Assembly (NCBI GenBank): GCA_005878095.1
Contig: VBNH01000046.1
Span: forward strand, 1 to 51,551
DNA: 51,551 nt
Direction of reading: 5' to 3'
Source: Gammaproteobacteria bacterium
GTDB lineage: Bacteria > Pseudomonadota > Gammaproteobacteria > Steroidobacterales > Steroidobacteraceae
Shown here: piece after piece, positions 14,513 to 24,248 of the stretch
How the letters are laid out: each line of letters opens with the position of its first letter
Position numbering within the stretch: position 1 is the stretch's first letter
The notes under the pieces: generated by a model
Database searches by the model: none
The model's input: only the letters and a program-made list of their open reading frames with translations
What the model was told of the DNA's origin: nothing
Translations under genes and position numbers: made by a program

Positions 14513-17050
14513 ATGTTGGGCGCTATCGTCTCCCTGACGCTCGTGGTGGCGGCCGCCTACGCGGTCACCCAGGTGGGCGGTGTGATCACCCTGCTGTTCA
14601 TCGCCGCGGTGCTGTTCCTCGCCTACCGCCGGCTGTCGCTGCTCACCTTTACCGTGACGTTCACGGTGCTGCTCTTCGCCTACACGCTGCTCGGCGCCCC
14701 GGCCGGGATCTGGAAGGGGTTCCTCGGGTTGCTGCTCGCGGCGCTGTGGCTCCTCAACGTGCGCACCCTGCGCAAGGCGCTGCTCACACGCCCGTTCATG
14801 AAGACCTACCTGAAGCTCCTGCCGGCCATGTCACAGACCGAGAGGGAGGCGCTGGAGGCGGGCACGGTGTGGTGGGACGGGGAGCTGTTCACCGGCGCGC
14901 CGCACTGGCCGAAGCTGCTGGCCGCAAAGCCGCCGCGGCTGTCCGCCGCGGAAGCAGCCTTCCTCGACGGTCCGTGCGAGGAGCTGTGCCGCATGCTCGA
15001 TGACTGGAACATCACGCACGAGCGCGCCGACCTGTCGCCGCAGGTGTGGGAGTACCTGAAGACCCGCGGCTTCTTCGCGATGATCATTCCGAAGAAGTAC
15101 GGGGGTCTGGAGTTCTCCGCCTACGCGCATTCGTGCGTGCTGGCCAAGATCTCCAGCCGCAGCGCCACCGTGTCCTCCACGGTCGCGGTGCCCAACTCGC
15201 TCGGACCCGCGGAGCTGCTGAACCACTACGGCACCGAGGAACAGAAGAACTACTACCTGCCGCGCCTCGCCCGCGGGGAGGAAGTGCCGTGCTTCGCGCT
15301 CACCGGCCCACGCGCCGGCTCGGACGCCGGTTCCATCCCCGACACCGGGGTGGTGTGCCGCGGGCCGTGGCAGGGGCGCGAGATCGTGGGGCTCAAGCTC
15401 AACTTCTCCAAGCGCTACATCACCCTCGCCCCCGTGGCCACCGTCATCGGTCTGGCGTTCCGCATGTTCGATCCCGAGCGGCTGCTGGGCGGCAAGACCG
15501 ACATCGGCATCACCTGCGCGCTGATTCCGCGCAACACCCCGGGGGTGAGCATCGGACGGCGTCATTTCCCGCTCAACATCCCGTTCCAGAACGGACCCGT
15601 CCTGGGCCGGGACGTGTTCGTGCCGCTGGATTTCATCATCGGCGGCCCGCGCATGGCCGGCAGCGGCTGGCGCATGCTGGTGGAGCAGCTGTCGGTCGGG
15701 CGCTGCATCTCGCTGCCCTCCAACGCCACCGGCGGCGCGAAGGCAGGCGTATGGGCGACCGGCGCCTATGCCCGCATCCGCAACCAGTTCAACATGCCGG
15801 TGGGCAAGTTCGAAGGGGTCGAGGCGGTGATCGCGCGCATGGTGGGCCTCACCTACACCATGGACGCCGCCCGCTCGGTGACCGCCGGCGCGATCGATGG
15901 CGGCGAGAAGCCCTCGGTGCCCTCCGCGATGCTCAAGTACCACGTCACCGAGATGGGCCGCCAGGTGGCCAACGACGCCATGGACGTGCACGGCGGCAAG
16001 GGGATCTGCCTCGGGCCCAGGAACTATCTCGGCCGTGGCTACCAGGTGGTGCCGGTGGCGATCACCGTCGAGGGGGCCAACCTCCTCACGCGCAACCTCA
16101 TCATCTTCGGCCAGGGCGCGGTGCGCTGTCATCCGTTCGTGCTGCGCGAGATGAGCGCGGCCCGCAATCCCGATCGCGCCGCCGGGGTCGATGAGTTCGA
16201 CCGCGCGCTGTTCGCGCACCTCGGCTTCAGCATTTCCAATGCCGTGCGCTCGCTCATCATGGCTCTGACCCACGCGCGCTTCACCGCCGCGCCGGTGCAG
16301 GGTTCCACCGCGCGCTACTACCAGCACATCGTGCGCTTTTCCGCCTCGTTCGCGTTCGCGGTGGATGTGGCGATGCTGACGCTCGGCGGCTACCTGAAGA
16401 AGAAGGAAGGCCTGTCGGCGCGGCTCGGGGACGTGCTGTCCTGCATGTATCTGGCCTCCATGGTGCTCAAGCATCACGAGAACCAGGGCGGTCACGAAGA
16501 GGACCTGGTGATAGTCGAGTGGGCGTGCCGCAACCTGCTGTATCACGCGCAGGAGCAGCTGCACGGTTTCCTGCGCAATTTCCCCAACCGGGCCCTCGCC
16601 GCGCTGATGCGCGCGCTGATCTTCCCGCGCGGTCGCGTGTACTCGGCGCCCGATGACCGCCTCGGGAGCAAGGTCGCGGGCCTGGTGACCAGTCCGACCG
16701 AAGCGCGCGAGCGGCTGTGCCAGTACATCTACTGGACGCTCGAGCCCGCCAACCCGCTTGGACTGCTGCAGGAAGCGCTGCTGCTCGCGGTGCAGCTCGA
16801 GCCGCTCGAGAAGCGCATCCGCGTCGAGGGCGTCAAGACCGGCAAGGTCACCGCCCTGGATCTGCCGGGACGCATCCAGCAGGCGCTCGCCGCCGGCATC
16901 GTGTCGGAAACCGAGGCCGCGGCGCTGCGCGATTACGACCGCAAGGCCATGGAACTGATCCACGTCGATGACTTCGAGCCGCAGGAGCTCGCCGCCCACA
17001 CTGTCCCGGCGTCGCAGTCCGCGGCGAGGTCCAGCGCCCACGTCGCTTGA
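14513..17050 (+). CDS. fadE: Acyl-CoA dehydrogenase, FadE type
   Basis: 845 residues, close to E. coli FadE (814). Two to three N-terminal hydrophobic segments (residues ~1-85) probably tie it to the membrane. They are followed by the acyl-CoA dehydrogenase core (~110-520), with FALTGPRAGSDAGSIPDTG for FAD/substrate contacts and the conserved MDVHGGKGICLGP. The C-terminal FadE-specific domain (DUF1974) ends with HVDDFEPQELAA. It performs the first oxidation step of fatty-acid beta-oxidation. GGAGG six to seven bases before ATG 14513 fixes the start, in preference to the TTG three bases earlier. No FadR-like operator was recognised. Confidence 0.95.
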   Translation: MLGAIVSLTLVVAAAYAVTQVGGVITLLFIAAVLFLAYRRLSLLTFTVTFTVLLFAYTLLGAPAGIWKGFLGLLLAALWLLNVRTLRKALLTRPFMKTYLKLLPAMSQTEREALEAGTVWWDGELFTGAPHWPKLLAAKPPRLSAAEAAFLDGPCEELCRMLDDWNITHERADLSPQVWEYLKTRGFFAMIIPKKYGGLEFSAYAHSCVLAKISSRSATVSSTVAVPNSLGPAELLNHYGTEEQKNYYLPRLARGEEVPCFALTGPRAGSDAGSIPDTGVVCRGPWQGREIVGLKLNFSKRYITLAPVATVIGLAFRMFDPERLLGGKTDIGITCALIPRNTPGVSIGRRHFPLNIPFQNGPVLGRDVFVPLDFIIGGPRMAGSGWRMLVEQLSVGRCISLPSNATGGAKAGVWATGAYARIRNQFNMPVGKFEGVEAVIARMVGLTYTMDAARSVTAGAIDGGEKPSVPSAMLKYHVTEMGRQVANDAMDVHGGKGICLGPRNYLGRGYQVVPVAITVEGANLLTRNLIIFGQGAVRCHPFVLREMSAARNPDRAAGVDEFDRALFAHLGFSISNAVRSLIMALTHARFTAAPVQGSTARYYQHIVRFSASFAFAVDVAMLTLGGYLKKKEGLSARLGDVLSCMYLASMVLKHHENQGGHEEDLVIVEWACRNLLYHAQEQLHGFLRNFPNRALAALMRALIFPRGRVYSAPDDRLGSKVAGLVTSPTEARERLCQYIYWTLEPANPLGLLQEALLLAVQLEPLEKRIRVEGVKTGKVTALDLPGRIQQALAAGIVSETEAAALRDYDRKAMELIHVDDFEPQELAAHTVPASQSAARSSAHVA

Positions 17051-17113
17051 GCAGGGCTACCTTGCGCTGTGAGAGGATGTTTTTCCAAGGAGTCATCTGT
17101 GAAGGAGATGCCC

Positions 17114-17566
17114 ATGCGTACGTTGCTCGTTGCCGCCCTGATTCTCGCCGCCCCGCTCGCCGCCGCTCAGACGCCTGCCGCGCCGGCGAGCGCCGCCGCT
17201 CTGCCGCGTACCCCCTCCCCGCCGGGCGCCGAGGCCTACATCATCTCTCCCAAGGACGGCGCCACGGTGAAGAGCCCGGTACGGGTGCAGTTCGGCCTCA
17301 AGGGGATGGGTGTCGCGCCCGCGGGGGTCAAGTTCGAGAACACCGGGCATCACCACCTGCTCATCGACACCGACGCCCCCGCGGATCTCGCCGCGCCGCT
17401 GCCGGCGACCGACAAGATCCTGCACTTCGGTAAAGGCCAGACCGAGGCGAGCGTGCCCCTGAGCCCCGGCAAGCACACCCTGCAGCTGCTGCTCGGCGAC
17501 CAGAATCACGTGCCGCACAATCCGCCGGTGATCTCCAGCAGGATCACCATCACGGTCACCGGGTAG
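17114..17566 (+). CDS. DUF4399 exported protein
   Basis: 150 residues. A signal peptide (MRTLLVAALILAAPLAAA) is followed by a single beta-rich domain with the family hallmarks: ISPKDGATVKSPV, NTGHHHLLIDTD, ILHFGKGQTEA, LSPGKHTLQLLLGD and HVPHNPPVIS. Clustered histidines suggest metal binding, but the function of the family is not established. Two in-frame start options each have an AAGGAG six bases upstream: GTG 17099 and ATG 17114. The latter gives a cleaner signal peptide. Confidence 0.85.
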   Translation: MRTLLVAALILAAPLAAAQTPAAPASAAALPRTPSPPGAEAYIISPKDGATVKSPVRVQFGLKGMGVAPAGVKFENTGHHHLLIDTDAPADLAAPLPATDKILHFGKGQTEASVPLSPGKHTLQLLLGDQNHVPHNPPVISSRITITVTG

Positions 17567-17596
17567 CGCGCCAGCCGGGCGCCACGGAGCGCCGTC

Positions 17597-18748
17597 ATGA
17601 CGCGCGCCGTCCTGCACGTCGACATGGATGCGTTCTACGCCTCGGTCGAGCAGCACGATGACCCGCGGCTGCTCGGCAAGCCGCTCATCGTCGGCTGGGA
17701 CGGCGGCCGCGGCGTGGTGGCGGCGGCCAGCTACGAGGTGCGCCGGTACGGTGTGCGCTCGGCGATGCCGATGCGCACCGCGCTGCGGCTGTGCCCGCAG
17801 GCGGTGTGCGTGCGCCCGCGCATGCAGCGTTACCAGGACGTGTCCCGTGTCGTGTTCGGGGTGTTTCACGAGGTCACCCCGCTGGTGCAGGGGCTGTCGC
17901 TGGATGAGGCCTTTCTGGATGTGACGGCGAGCCAGGAGCTGCTCGGCGGCGCCGTCGACATCGCGCGGCGCATCAAGCGCCGTATTCGCGAGCTCACCGG
18001 ACTCAGCGCGTCGGTGGGGGTGGCGCCCAACAAGCTGGTGGCCAAGATCGCCTCCGATCTGATGAAGCCCGACGGCCTCACCGTGGTCACGGCCGAGCGC
18101 GTGCGCGCGGTGCTCGATCCGCTGTCGGTGCGCCGGCTTCCGGGCCTGGGGCGCAAGACCGGCGAGCGGGTCGAAGCCGCCGGGATCGGCACCTTCGGTG
18201 AGCTGCGCAGCGCCCCGGATGCGGTGCTGTGGCCCCTGTTCGGCCGCTACTCGGCCTGGATGCGCGAGCGCGCCTCCGGCATCGACACGCGAGCCGTGCT
18301 GCCGGACGTCGAGGAGAAATCCCTCAGCGCCGAGGACACCTTCGAGCACGACGTCGGCGAGCCGCGCGCCCTGCAGGCACAGCTGGCGCGCCTCGCGGAT
18401 GTGGCCGCCGCGCGGCTGCGCACGCGGCAACTGGTGGCGGGCTGTATCGGGGTGAAGATCCGGCGCGACGATTTCACCACCTGTACGCGCCAGCGCGCCG
18501 TGGCCCCGCCGACCTGCGAGCTGCGCGCCATCGCCGGCGTGGCCGCGCAGCTGCTCGGCCGCTGGCTCGCCGGCAACCCGGGTGCGAAACTTCGCCTGCT
18601 GGGCGTGATCCTCACAGAGCTCACGCCTGCCTCGCAGCTGGGACTGTTCGAGCCGGCGGGCGGCCCGGGGGGCCTTGATGCGGCGCTGGACGAGGCGCGG
18701 GCGCGCTTCGGCAGCCAGGCACTGCGCCGCGGCAGCAGCATCGAGTAG
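17597..18748 (+). CDS. dinB: DNA polymerase IV (Y-family translesion polymerase)
   Basis: 383 residues. Catalytic carboxylates are present in HVDMDAFYASVE (residues ~8-19) and SLDEAFLD (~103-110), with the steric-gate/finger region AAASYEVRRYGVRSAMPM, the helix-hairpin-helix PGLGRKTGERVEAAGI and a little-finger domain. Near the C-terminus, QLGLF (in ASQLGLFEPA) is a typical beta-clamp binding motif, so it should load on the replisome. It performs error-prone bypass of DNA lesions. No LexA box could be seen in the 30 bases upstream; the gene may be read from the DUF4399 promoter. Confidence 0.96.
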   Translation: MTRAVLHVDMDAFYASVEQHDDPRLLGKPLIVGWDGGRGVVAAASYEVRRYGVRSAMPMRTALRLCPQAVCVRPRMQRYQDVSRVVFGVFHEVTPLVQGLSLDEAFLDVTASQELLGGAVDIARRIKRRIRELTGLSASVGVAPNKLVAKIASDLMKPDGLTVVTAERVRAVLDPLSVRRLPGLGRKTGERVEAAGIGTFGELRSAPDAVLWPLFGRYSAWMRERASGIDTRAVLPDVEEKSLSAEDTFEHDVGEPRALQAQLARLADVAAARLRTRQLVAGCIGVKIRRDDFTTCTRQRAVAPPTCELRAIAGVAAQLLGRWLAGNPGAKLRLLGVILTELTPASQLGLFEPAGGPGGLDAALDEARARFGSQALRRGSSIE

Positions 18749-18757
18749 CATCGACCC

Positions 18758-20401
18758 ATGTACCTGACGTTCTTCGGCCTCAACGAAAAGCCGTTCGCGA
18801 TCACGCCCGATCCGCGCTACCTGTACCTGAGCGAGCGGCACGCCGAAGCCCTGGCGCACCTGTTGTACGGCATCAACGAGGCGGGCGGCTTCGTGCAACT
18901 CACCGGCGAGGTCGGCACCGGCAAGACCACGATCGTGCGCTCGCTGCTGGCGCAGACCCCGAAGAACGCCGAAATCGCGCTCATCCTCAATCCCAGGATG
19001 ACGGCGCCGGAGTTCCTGCTGACCATCTGCGAGGAGCTCGGCATCGGCGTGCCGGACGCCGCGTGCGGGAGCCTGAAGGACCTGGTCGACATCCTCAGCG
19101 ACTACCTGCTGCGCGCCCACGCCGCCGGCAAGCGCGTCGTGCTGGTGGTGGACGAGGCGCAGAACCTGTCGCCGGACGTGCTCGAGCAGGTGCGCCTGCT
19201 CACCAACCTCGAAACCAACACGCAGAAGCTCCTGCAGATCATCCTCATCGGGCAGCCCGAGCTGCGCGAGCTGCTGTCGCGCAACGAGCTGCGCCAGCTG
19301 GCGCAGCGCATCACCGGCCGTTATCACCTGAATCCGCTGTCGCACGACGAGACCCTCGCCTACGTGCGCCACCGACTGCGGGTCGCGGGCGCGACCACCG
19401 ACATGTTCGCACCCGCGGCGCTGAATGAAACATTCCGGCTGTCGCACGGCGTGCCGCGCGTCATCAACGTCATCTGCGACCGCGCGCTCCTCGGCGCCTA
19501 TTCGCTCGACCGGCATCGCGTGACCACGAACCTGGTGCGCGCCGCCGCCGCCGAGGTCTTCGGCCGGCGCTTCACGCCGCACTGGCTCCCCTGGGCCCTC
19601 ACGGCCGGCATCGCCGCGCTCCTCAGCATCGCCACCGTGACGCTGTGGAACCTGCAGCCGTGGAGCACGCGCTCGGGCGCAGCGCGCCTGCAGCGCGGGG
19701 AGGCGGCGCTTGGCGGCGCGGCGGCTCACCCGGCGCCGACCGCGGTGACGCCTCCGCCCGCACCGCACCTCGCGGAGCTGCTGGCGCAGCACGCCGCCGA
19801 GACCGACACCGACAGCGCGTTCGCGCGGCTGCTCGCGCTGTGGGGCGCCAGGTACCAGCTCAACAGCACCGATCCGTGCAGCCAGGCGACGCAACAGGGT
19901 CTGGAGTGCGTGATCGAGCGCGGCTCCTTCGGCCAGCTGCGTCTGTACAACCGCCCGGCGATCCTCATGCTCAGCGACGGCGCCGGCACGAGTCACCAGG
20001 TGGTGCTCACCGCGCTCGACGAGGAGCAGGCGCGCATCGAGCTCGGCGGCACACGCAGCGTTGGCCTCGGCGAGCTGTCGCACTTCTGGCTGGGGGATTT
20101 CGTCATGCTGTGGCGGCCGGCCAGCTCGCCGGTGAAGGCGCTGTCGGCCGGGATGCGCGGCGCCGAGGTGCGCTGGCTGCGCCGCAGCCTGCAGCGCCTG
20201 CAGGGCGTCGCCGATAACGCTCCGGCGAGCGACGTGTTCGACGCCGAGCTCACCGGCTGGGTGCGCGACTTTCAGCGCCGGCACCAGCTCGCCGTCGACG
20301 GCATCGCGGGTGTGCGCACGCAGATTGCCCTCGCCGGCGCCGTGGGCGGCGCCGATACGCCGCTGCTGTCCGCCGCCGATACTGATCATCATGGCGGGTG
20401 A
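18758..20401 (+). CDS. gspA: GspA/ExeA-like type II secretion ATPase with peptidoglycan-binding domain
   Basis: 547 residues. An N-terminal AAA ATPase (LTGEVGTGKTTIV, Walker A at residues ~50-57; VVLVVDEAQNL, Walker B at ~127-137) is followed by a membrane helix (~270-292, WLPWALTAGIAALLSIATVTL). The periplasmic half has a C39-peptidase-like degenerate region (~340-460) and a C-terminal PG_binding_1 domain (~465-530, VRWLRRSLQRLQG, VRDFQRRHQLAVDGIAGVRT). This is the GspA/ExeA layout, in which ATP hydrolysis with GspB helps assemble the secretin through peptidoglycan. It stops three bases before gspB. Other gsp genes are not in this window. Confidence 0.92.
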   Translation: MYLTFFGLNEKPFAITPDPRYLYLSERHAEALAHLLYGINEAGGFVQLTGEVGTGKTTIVRSLLAQTPKNAEIALILNPRMTAPEFLLTICEELGIGVPDAACGSLKDLVDILSDYLLRAHAAGKRVVLVVDEAQNLSPDVLEQVRLLTNLETNTQKLLQIILIGQPELRELLSRNELRQLAQRITGRYHLNPLSHDETLAYVRHRLRVAGATTDMFAPAALNETFRLSHGVPRVINVICDRALLGAYSLDRHRVTTNLVRAAAAEVFGRRFTPHWLPWALTAGIAALLSIATVTLWNLQPWSTRSGAARLQRGEAALGGAAAHPAPTAVTPPPAPHLAELLAQHAAETDTDSAFARLLALWGARYQLNSTDPCSQATQQGLECVIERGSFGQLRLYNRPAILMLSDGAGTSHQVVLTALDEEQARIELGGTRSVGLGELSHFWLGDFVMLWRPASSPVKALSAGMRGAEVRWLRRSLQRLQGVADNAPASDVFDAELTGWVRDFQRRHQLAVDGIAGVRTQIALAGAVGGADTPLLSAADTDHHGG

Positions 20402-20404
20402 TCG

Positions 20405-21070
20405 ATGTCCTTCATCCTCGATGCCCTGAAGAAGTCCGAGAGCGATCGCCAGCGCCGCAGCGGCCCGGCGCTCTTCGAGGTCAAGGTCGCCCCGCCGCGC
20501 AGCGCGTTGCCGCTGTGGGCCGTCGCGGTTGCGGCGTTGCTGGTGGTGAACCTCGCGATCGTCATGTGGATGCTGTGGCGGCATCCGGCGGCGCGCAGCG
20601 CCGACAGCAGCACGGCCGCTGCCAGCCTGGCGGCCCAGGGGCCACAGGCCGCAGGCACGCCCGCGCCCGCCCCGCTGTCGCTGACGGCGCCTGCTGCATC
20701 CCCAGCCGCCGCGGCGGCCCTGCCGCCAACCCCCGGGGCCGCCAGCGGCGCCGGCGACAATCCCGACGACTACGCGCCCGCGGCCGAACCGGCGGCCGCG
20801 CCGTCGCTCAGCAACCGCGTGCGGCGCGCCACCGCGGACGGCGTGCCCCTGTATCAGGACGCGGCGGCCGCTGCCGGCGCGAGCATTCCGCAGCTGCGGC
20901 TGGATCTGCACGTGTTCGCGCAGCGCCCGCAGGATCGCTTCGTCATGATCAACATGCACAAGCTGCGCGAAGGCGACTCGCTTCCCGAGGGCGTGCACGT
21001 GGACAGCATCACACCCGAGGGTGCGGTGCTGTCGTACAGCGGAGCGCGATTCCTGCTGCCGCGGGACTGA
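20405..21070 (+). CDS. gspB: General secretion pathway protein GspB
   Basis: 221 residues. It begins with the family hallmark MSFILDALKKSESDRQRR, followed by one membrane helix (PLWAVAVAALLVVNLAIVMW, ~36-55), an Ala/Pro-rich spacer (~60-140) and the C-terminal GspB domain (~155-220, LDLHVFAQRPQDRFVMINM through VLSYSGARFLLP). The pairing with gspA, three bases apart, supports the assignment as the GspA-GspB scaffold for secretin assembly. It converges on the next gene with only eight bases between stops. Confidence 0.93.
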   Translation: MSFILDALKKSESDRQRRSGPALFEVKVAPPRSALPLWAVAVAALLVVNLAIVMWMLWRHPAARSADSSTAAASLAAQGPQAAGTPAPAPLSLTAPAASPAAAAALPPTPGAASGAGDNPDDYAPAAEPAAAPSLSNRVRRATADGVPLYQDAAAAAGASIPQLRLDLHVFAQRPQDRFVMINMHKLREGDSLPEGVHVDSITPEGAVLSYSGARFLLPRD

Positions 21071-21078
21071 GGCGGCGG

Positions 21079-22038
21079 CTACTCGGCGACGTACCAGTGC
21101 TTGTCGACCTGCTCGAGCACGAAGTGATCGAAGGGCAGCCCCTGGCCCGTCAGATCGTAGGTCGCGCGCTGTCCTTCGTACTCATAGCGCGGCTCGAGCC
21201 CCTGCACGATGTGCAGGGTCGCCAACAGCATCTCGCGCGTGCCCAGGCTGTTCTGACACGCGGCCACCAGCGTCGCCAGCGCCTTCTTGCCGGTCACGCG
21301 CCGGAAGTTGGGGCTCATCTGCTTGCCGTAGTAGACATCGCACTTGCCCTCCGACAGCAGCTTCTCGGAGGTGGCGAGCAGCTCGACGATCCCGGGTTGC
21401 GCCGGGGCGGTGCTGCGGCCGCCGCCACGCAGCGCGGCGGGCGTACGCGCCGCGGCGGAGGTGCCGTGCCGGCCTGCGATGAGATCCTCGATCTGCGCCT
21501 CGATCTCGGTCGGCAGCGCCGCTTTCCAGTCCTTGCCGAAGGGCTTGAGCGTGACGAGGTTGAGCACCTGCACCTTGCCGCGTTCGCGGGGCTGGCGGCC
21601 GCGGATCAGCACCTCGACCTTGCCGTCCTTTTCCGCAATGCTCGCAATGCCTTCGCCGCCGTCGTATTCCCGGCCAGCCAGATACAGGCGGTCGGCGAGG
21701 GTTGCGTAGAACCCGGTGTCGGTGAGGTGCTCGATCTCGTCGAGCGGCCGGGCCGGACCAAACAGCCGGTTGCGCACCGTGCTGTCACCACGCTTCGCCT
21801 CGTCGTGCAGCAGGGTCAGGATCCGCAGCCGCAGGGCCCGCAGGTCATCCGGATGAATCGCGAACGCCACCGCCTCCGGATCGCCGCTGGCGACGGCCTG
21901 CAGAAACTCGAGCGCCGCGTTCTTCTGGCTCATGCTCACCCCGGTGGCGCTGACCGCCGCCCACGCCTGCGGGTACGCCGGCACGATCGCCAGCCAGGCT
22001 GCCCAGGCCCACGCACACCTCGCCGGAACGTGTCGCAT
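21079..22038 (-). CDS. Hypothetical exported protein
   Basis: 319 residues from the ATG at 22038, which has an AAGG a few bases upstream and opens a plausible signal peptide (AWAAWLAIVPAYPQAWA). The mature protein has a helical first half (KNAALEFLQAVASGDPEAVAF, resembling secreted DUF3828/DUF4878-like folds), a middle strand-rich part (GKVEVLIRGRQPRERGKVQVL), and a C-terminal domain with YDLTGQGLPFDHFVLEQVDKHWYVAE. That ending looks like an NTF2-like or lumazine-type beta-sheet end. Two cysteines (KCDVYY, ACQNSLG) could form a disulphide. I do not recognise a characterised family. It is transcribed divergently from the TonB-like gene. Confidence 0.75.
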   Translation of the reverse strand: MRHVPARCAWAWAAWLAIVPAYPQAWAAVSATGVSMSQKNAALEFLQAVASGDPEAVAFAIHPDDLRALRLRILTLLHDEAKRGDSTVRNRLFGPARPLDEIEHLTDTGFYATLADRLYLAGREYDGGEGIASIAEKDGKVEVLIRGRQPRERGKVQVLNLVTLKPFGKDWKAALPTEIEAQIEDLIAGRHGTSAAARTPAALRGGGRSTAPAQPGIVELLATSEKLLSEGKCDVYYGKQMSPNFRRVTGKKALATLVAACQNSLGTREMLLATLHIVQGLEPRYEYEGQRATYDLTGQGLPFDHFVLEQVDKHWYVAE

Positions 22039-22235
22039 CACACCTTCAGGATATGTCGCCTGTGACGGGGTTTTTCCAGGATAGCGCGTCCCGCCCGGGC
22101 GTGCCGCGTGTGTCAATAACCCCCACATAATGACCAGTTTCACAGAATCCAGCCGCCGTTAGCGACAGGCCGCGTGCATTACGTCATGGTAATTCCCGCG
22201 GCCGGGCGCTGAGCCCAACGGGCGGGTTTTAGATT

Positions 22236-24248
22236 GTGACAGCCGTGGCTTCCCACACCAAAGCGCAGAGTTCGGCCGCAACGCCATCCCGGGGCGTCGC
22301 GCCGCCGCTGCGGCTGACGCTCATCGGCAAGCAACTCCTGGCGTTGACCCGGGACCGCAAGCTCATCCAGACCCTCAGGCGGGTCGCAGACCCCGCGCAC
22401 GAGGTGTACGCCGCCGGCTCCGAGATCGATCTCGCCGGCGCATTGATGGCGCATCAGACCGGGGTCGTGGTCCTGGATGTCGCCGCGCTCGCCAGCCCCG
22501 CCGGGCAGCTGGCGGCGCAGCTGCACGCGCAGTTCCCGGACATCGTGCTCATCGTCACGGGCGGTGCCGGGGACCAGGTGGCTCTCTCGGCCCAGATCAC
22601 CGACGGTTCGGTGCACCGTTTCCTGCACAAGCCCGTCTCCGAGCAGCGCGTGCGGCTGTTTGTCGAGGCGGCCTGGCGGCGGTATGCCGAAGGGCCCGGC
22701 GGCCCCGCAAGCATGGCCGCGGCGCTGGCCGCGCGCGCCCCTCGCGGCGCGAAATGGTGGCTGCTCGCCGCGGGCTTAGCGGCCCTGGCCGCACCATTGC
22801 TGTGGGTCGGCCTGAACGCTCCCCCAACACCGCTGCGCCCGGCGCCGGCGACCGCGGGGCGCTCCGCCGCCTCCACCGCCGGGGATGCGACCCTCGAGGC
22901 TCTGCTGGCGCGAGCCGACCACGCACTCGCCGCCGGTGAGCTGGCGGCGCCGCCCGGAGCGAGCGCCGCGGACCTGTACCGCGAGGCCCTGCGCCGCAAC
23001 GCGCGCGATCCGCGCGCCGTGAACGGCCTCGAGCAGATCATCGACAGACTGCTGTCGGACGCGGAGGGCGCACTGCAGGAGCGACGCCTGCAGGACGCGC
23101 AGCAGCTCGCGGATCAGGCGCACGCCATCGGCCCCGACCACCCGCGGGTGGCGTTCCTCATGGCGCAGATCGGCGCGCAACGCGAACGCCTGGTGCTCGA
23201 CAAGGCGCAACACGCCGCCGCCACCGGCAACGTCGCCGGCGCCCTCGCGGCGCTCGATGACGCCAGGCGCGGCGGGCGTCACTCGACGCTCGTCGAGGAG
23301 GCGCGCCAGCAGCTCGCGCAGCAGCAGGTCGACGAACGCGTGGCGGAGTTTCTCAGGCGCGGCCGCGAGGCGCTGCTGCGCGGGCAGCTCATCGAGCCGC
23401 CGGCAGAGAGCGCGCGCTCCTTCATCGAATCGGCGCGCGCGCTCGCCCCCGGCGATGTGCTCGTGCAGCAGGCGACGCAGGAACTCATCGCGCGCCTGCA
23501 GGCCGAGGCAGGCCGGGCGCTCACCGCCGGCAACCCGGACCAGGCGGACAGCTTGACGTCCGCGGCCGCCGCGGCGGGAGCGCAACGGGCCGACGTCGCG
23601 GCACTGCGTGCCGAGGCACAGCGGCTGCGCGCCACCAGCAAGGGCGACTCGCTGGCGCGTCTCGCCCTCACCTTCAACGAGCGCCTCGCCGCAGGAAGGA
23701 TCACCGACCCTGCCGCCGACAGCGCCAAGTTCTACCTGGCGCAGCTGCTGCAGGCGGATCCGGGCCATCCGACGACGCAGCTCGCGCGCACGGCATTCGA
23801 CACCCGCGTGCTCGATGAAGCGCGCGGCGCGCTGCGCGCGCAGGACTATGCGCTCGCGCGCCGCTGGCTCACCGAAGCCCGTGCCGCGGGCGCCGACGCG
23901 GCGAGCATCGAAGCCGTGGAAACCACCATCGGCGCCGCTCAGGATGCGGCGCAGCGGGCCAGCAGTTATGTCAGCGCGAGCTCCATGACCCGCACGCGCT
24001 ATGTGGCGCCGCTGTTTCCCCCCGACGCCAGCCGGCGCGGCATCGATGGCTGGGTGGACCTGCAGTTCGCCGTCAACACCGACGGCTCGGTCGGCGAGCT
24101 CACGATCGTCGGCGCCCAACCGGTCGGCATCTTCGAGCAGGCGGCGCTCGATGCCGTGCGCCACTGGCACTACCAGCCCGTGATGCGCGACGGGCGGGCC
24201 GTCAGCCAGCGCGCCCGGGTGCGCGTGCGCTTCGCGATGGAGCGATGA
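22236..24248 (+). CDS. Receiver-like / TM / TonB C-terminal domain fusion protein
   Basis: 670 residues. Residues ~25-140 resemble a response-regulator receiver fold (VVVLDVAAL with a possible phospho-Asp, VTGG, and the conserved Lys in LHKPVS). The acidic pair at the first strand is missing (LTLIGKQ), so it is probably degenerate. A membrane helix follows (~169-192, WWLLAAGLAALAAPLLW). Then comes a long periplasmic helical-repeat region (~215-570) with recurring AL/AR heptads. The C-terminal TonB domain (~585-670) contains the conserved GWVDLQFAVNTDGSVGELTI and ALDAVRHWHYQPV. The start is GTG with weak ribosome-binding signal. The stop overlaps the next start (ATGA). It may transduce a cytoplasmic signal to the outer membrane; this is inference. 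Confidence 0.8.
   Translation: MTAVASHTKAQSSAATPSRGVAPPLRLTLIGKQLLALTRDRKLIQTLRRVADPAHEVYAAGSEIDLAGALMAHQTGVVVLDVAALASPAGQLAAQLHAQFPDIVLIVTGGAGDQVALSAQITDGSVHRFLHKPVSEQRVRLFVEAAWRRYAEGPGGPASMAAALAARAPRGAKWWLLAAGLAALAAPLLWVGLNAPPTPLRPAPATAGRSAASTAGDATLEALLARADHALAAGELAAPPGASAADLYREALRRNARDPRAVNGLEQIIDRLLSDAEGALQERRLQDAQQLADQAHAIGPDHPRVAFLMAQIGAQRERLVLDKAQHAAATGNVAGALAALDDARRGGRHSTLVEEARQQLAQQQVDERVAEFLRRGREALLRGQLIEPPAESARSFIESARALAPGDVLVQQATQELIARLQAEAGRALTAGNPDQADSLTSAAAAAGAQRADVAALRAEAQRLRATSKGDSLARLALTFNERLAAGRITDPAADSAKFYLAQLLQADPGHPTTQLARTAFDTRVLDEARGALRAQDYALARRWLTEARAAGADAASIEAVETTIGAAQDAAQRASSYVSASSMTRTRYVAPLFPPDASRRGIDGWVDLQFAVNTDGSVGELTIVGAQPVGIFEQAALDAVRHWHYQPVMRDGRAVSQRARVRVRFAMER

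Noticed and set aside
12794-22068. Shared 14-mer CGCCTGTGACGGGG near 12795 and 22055
   Set aside because: A 14-base match is expected by chance several times in a 51-kb high-GC window; the flanks do not align.
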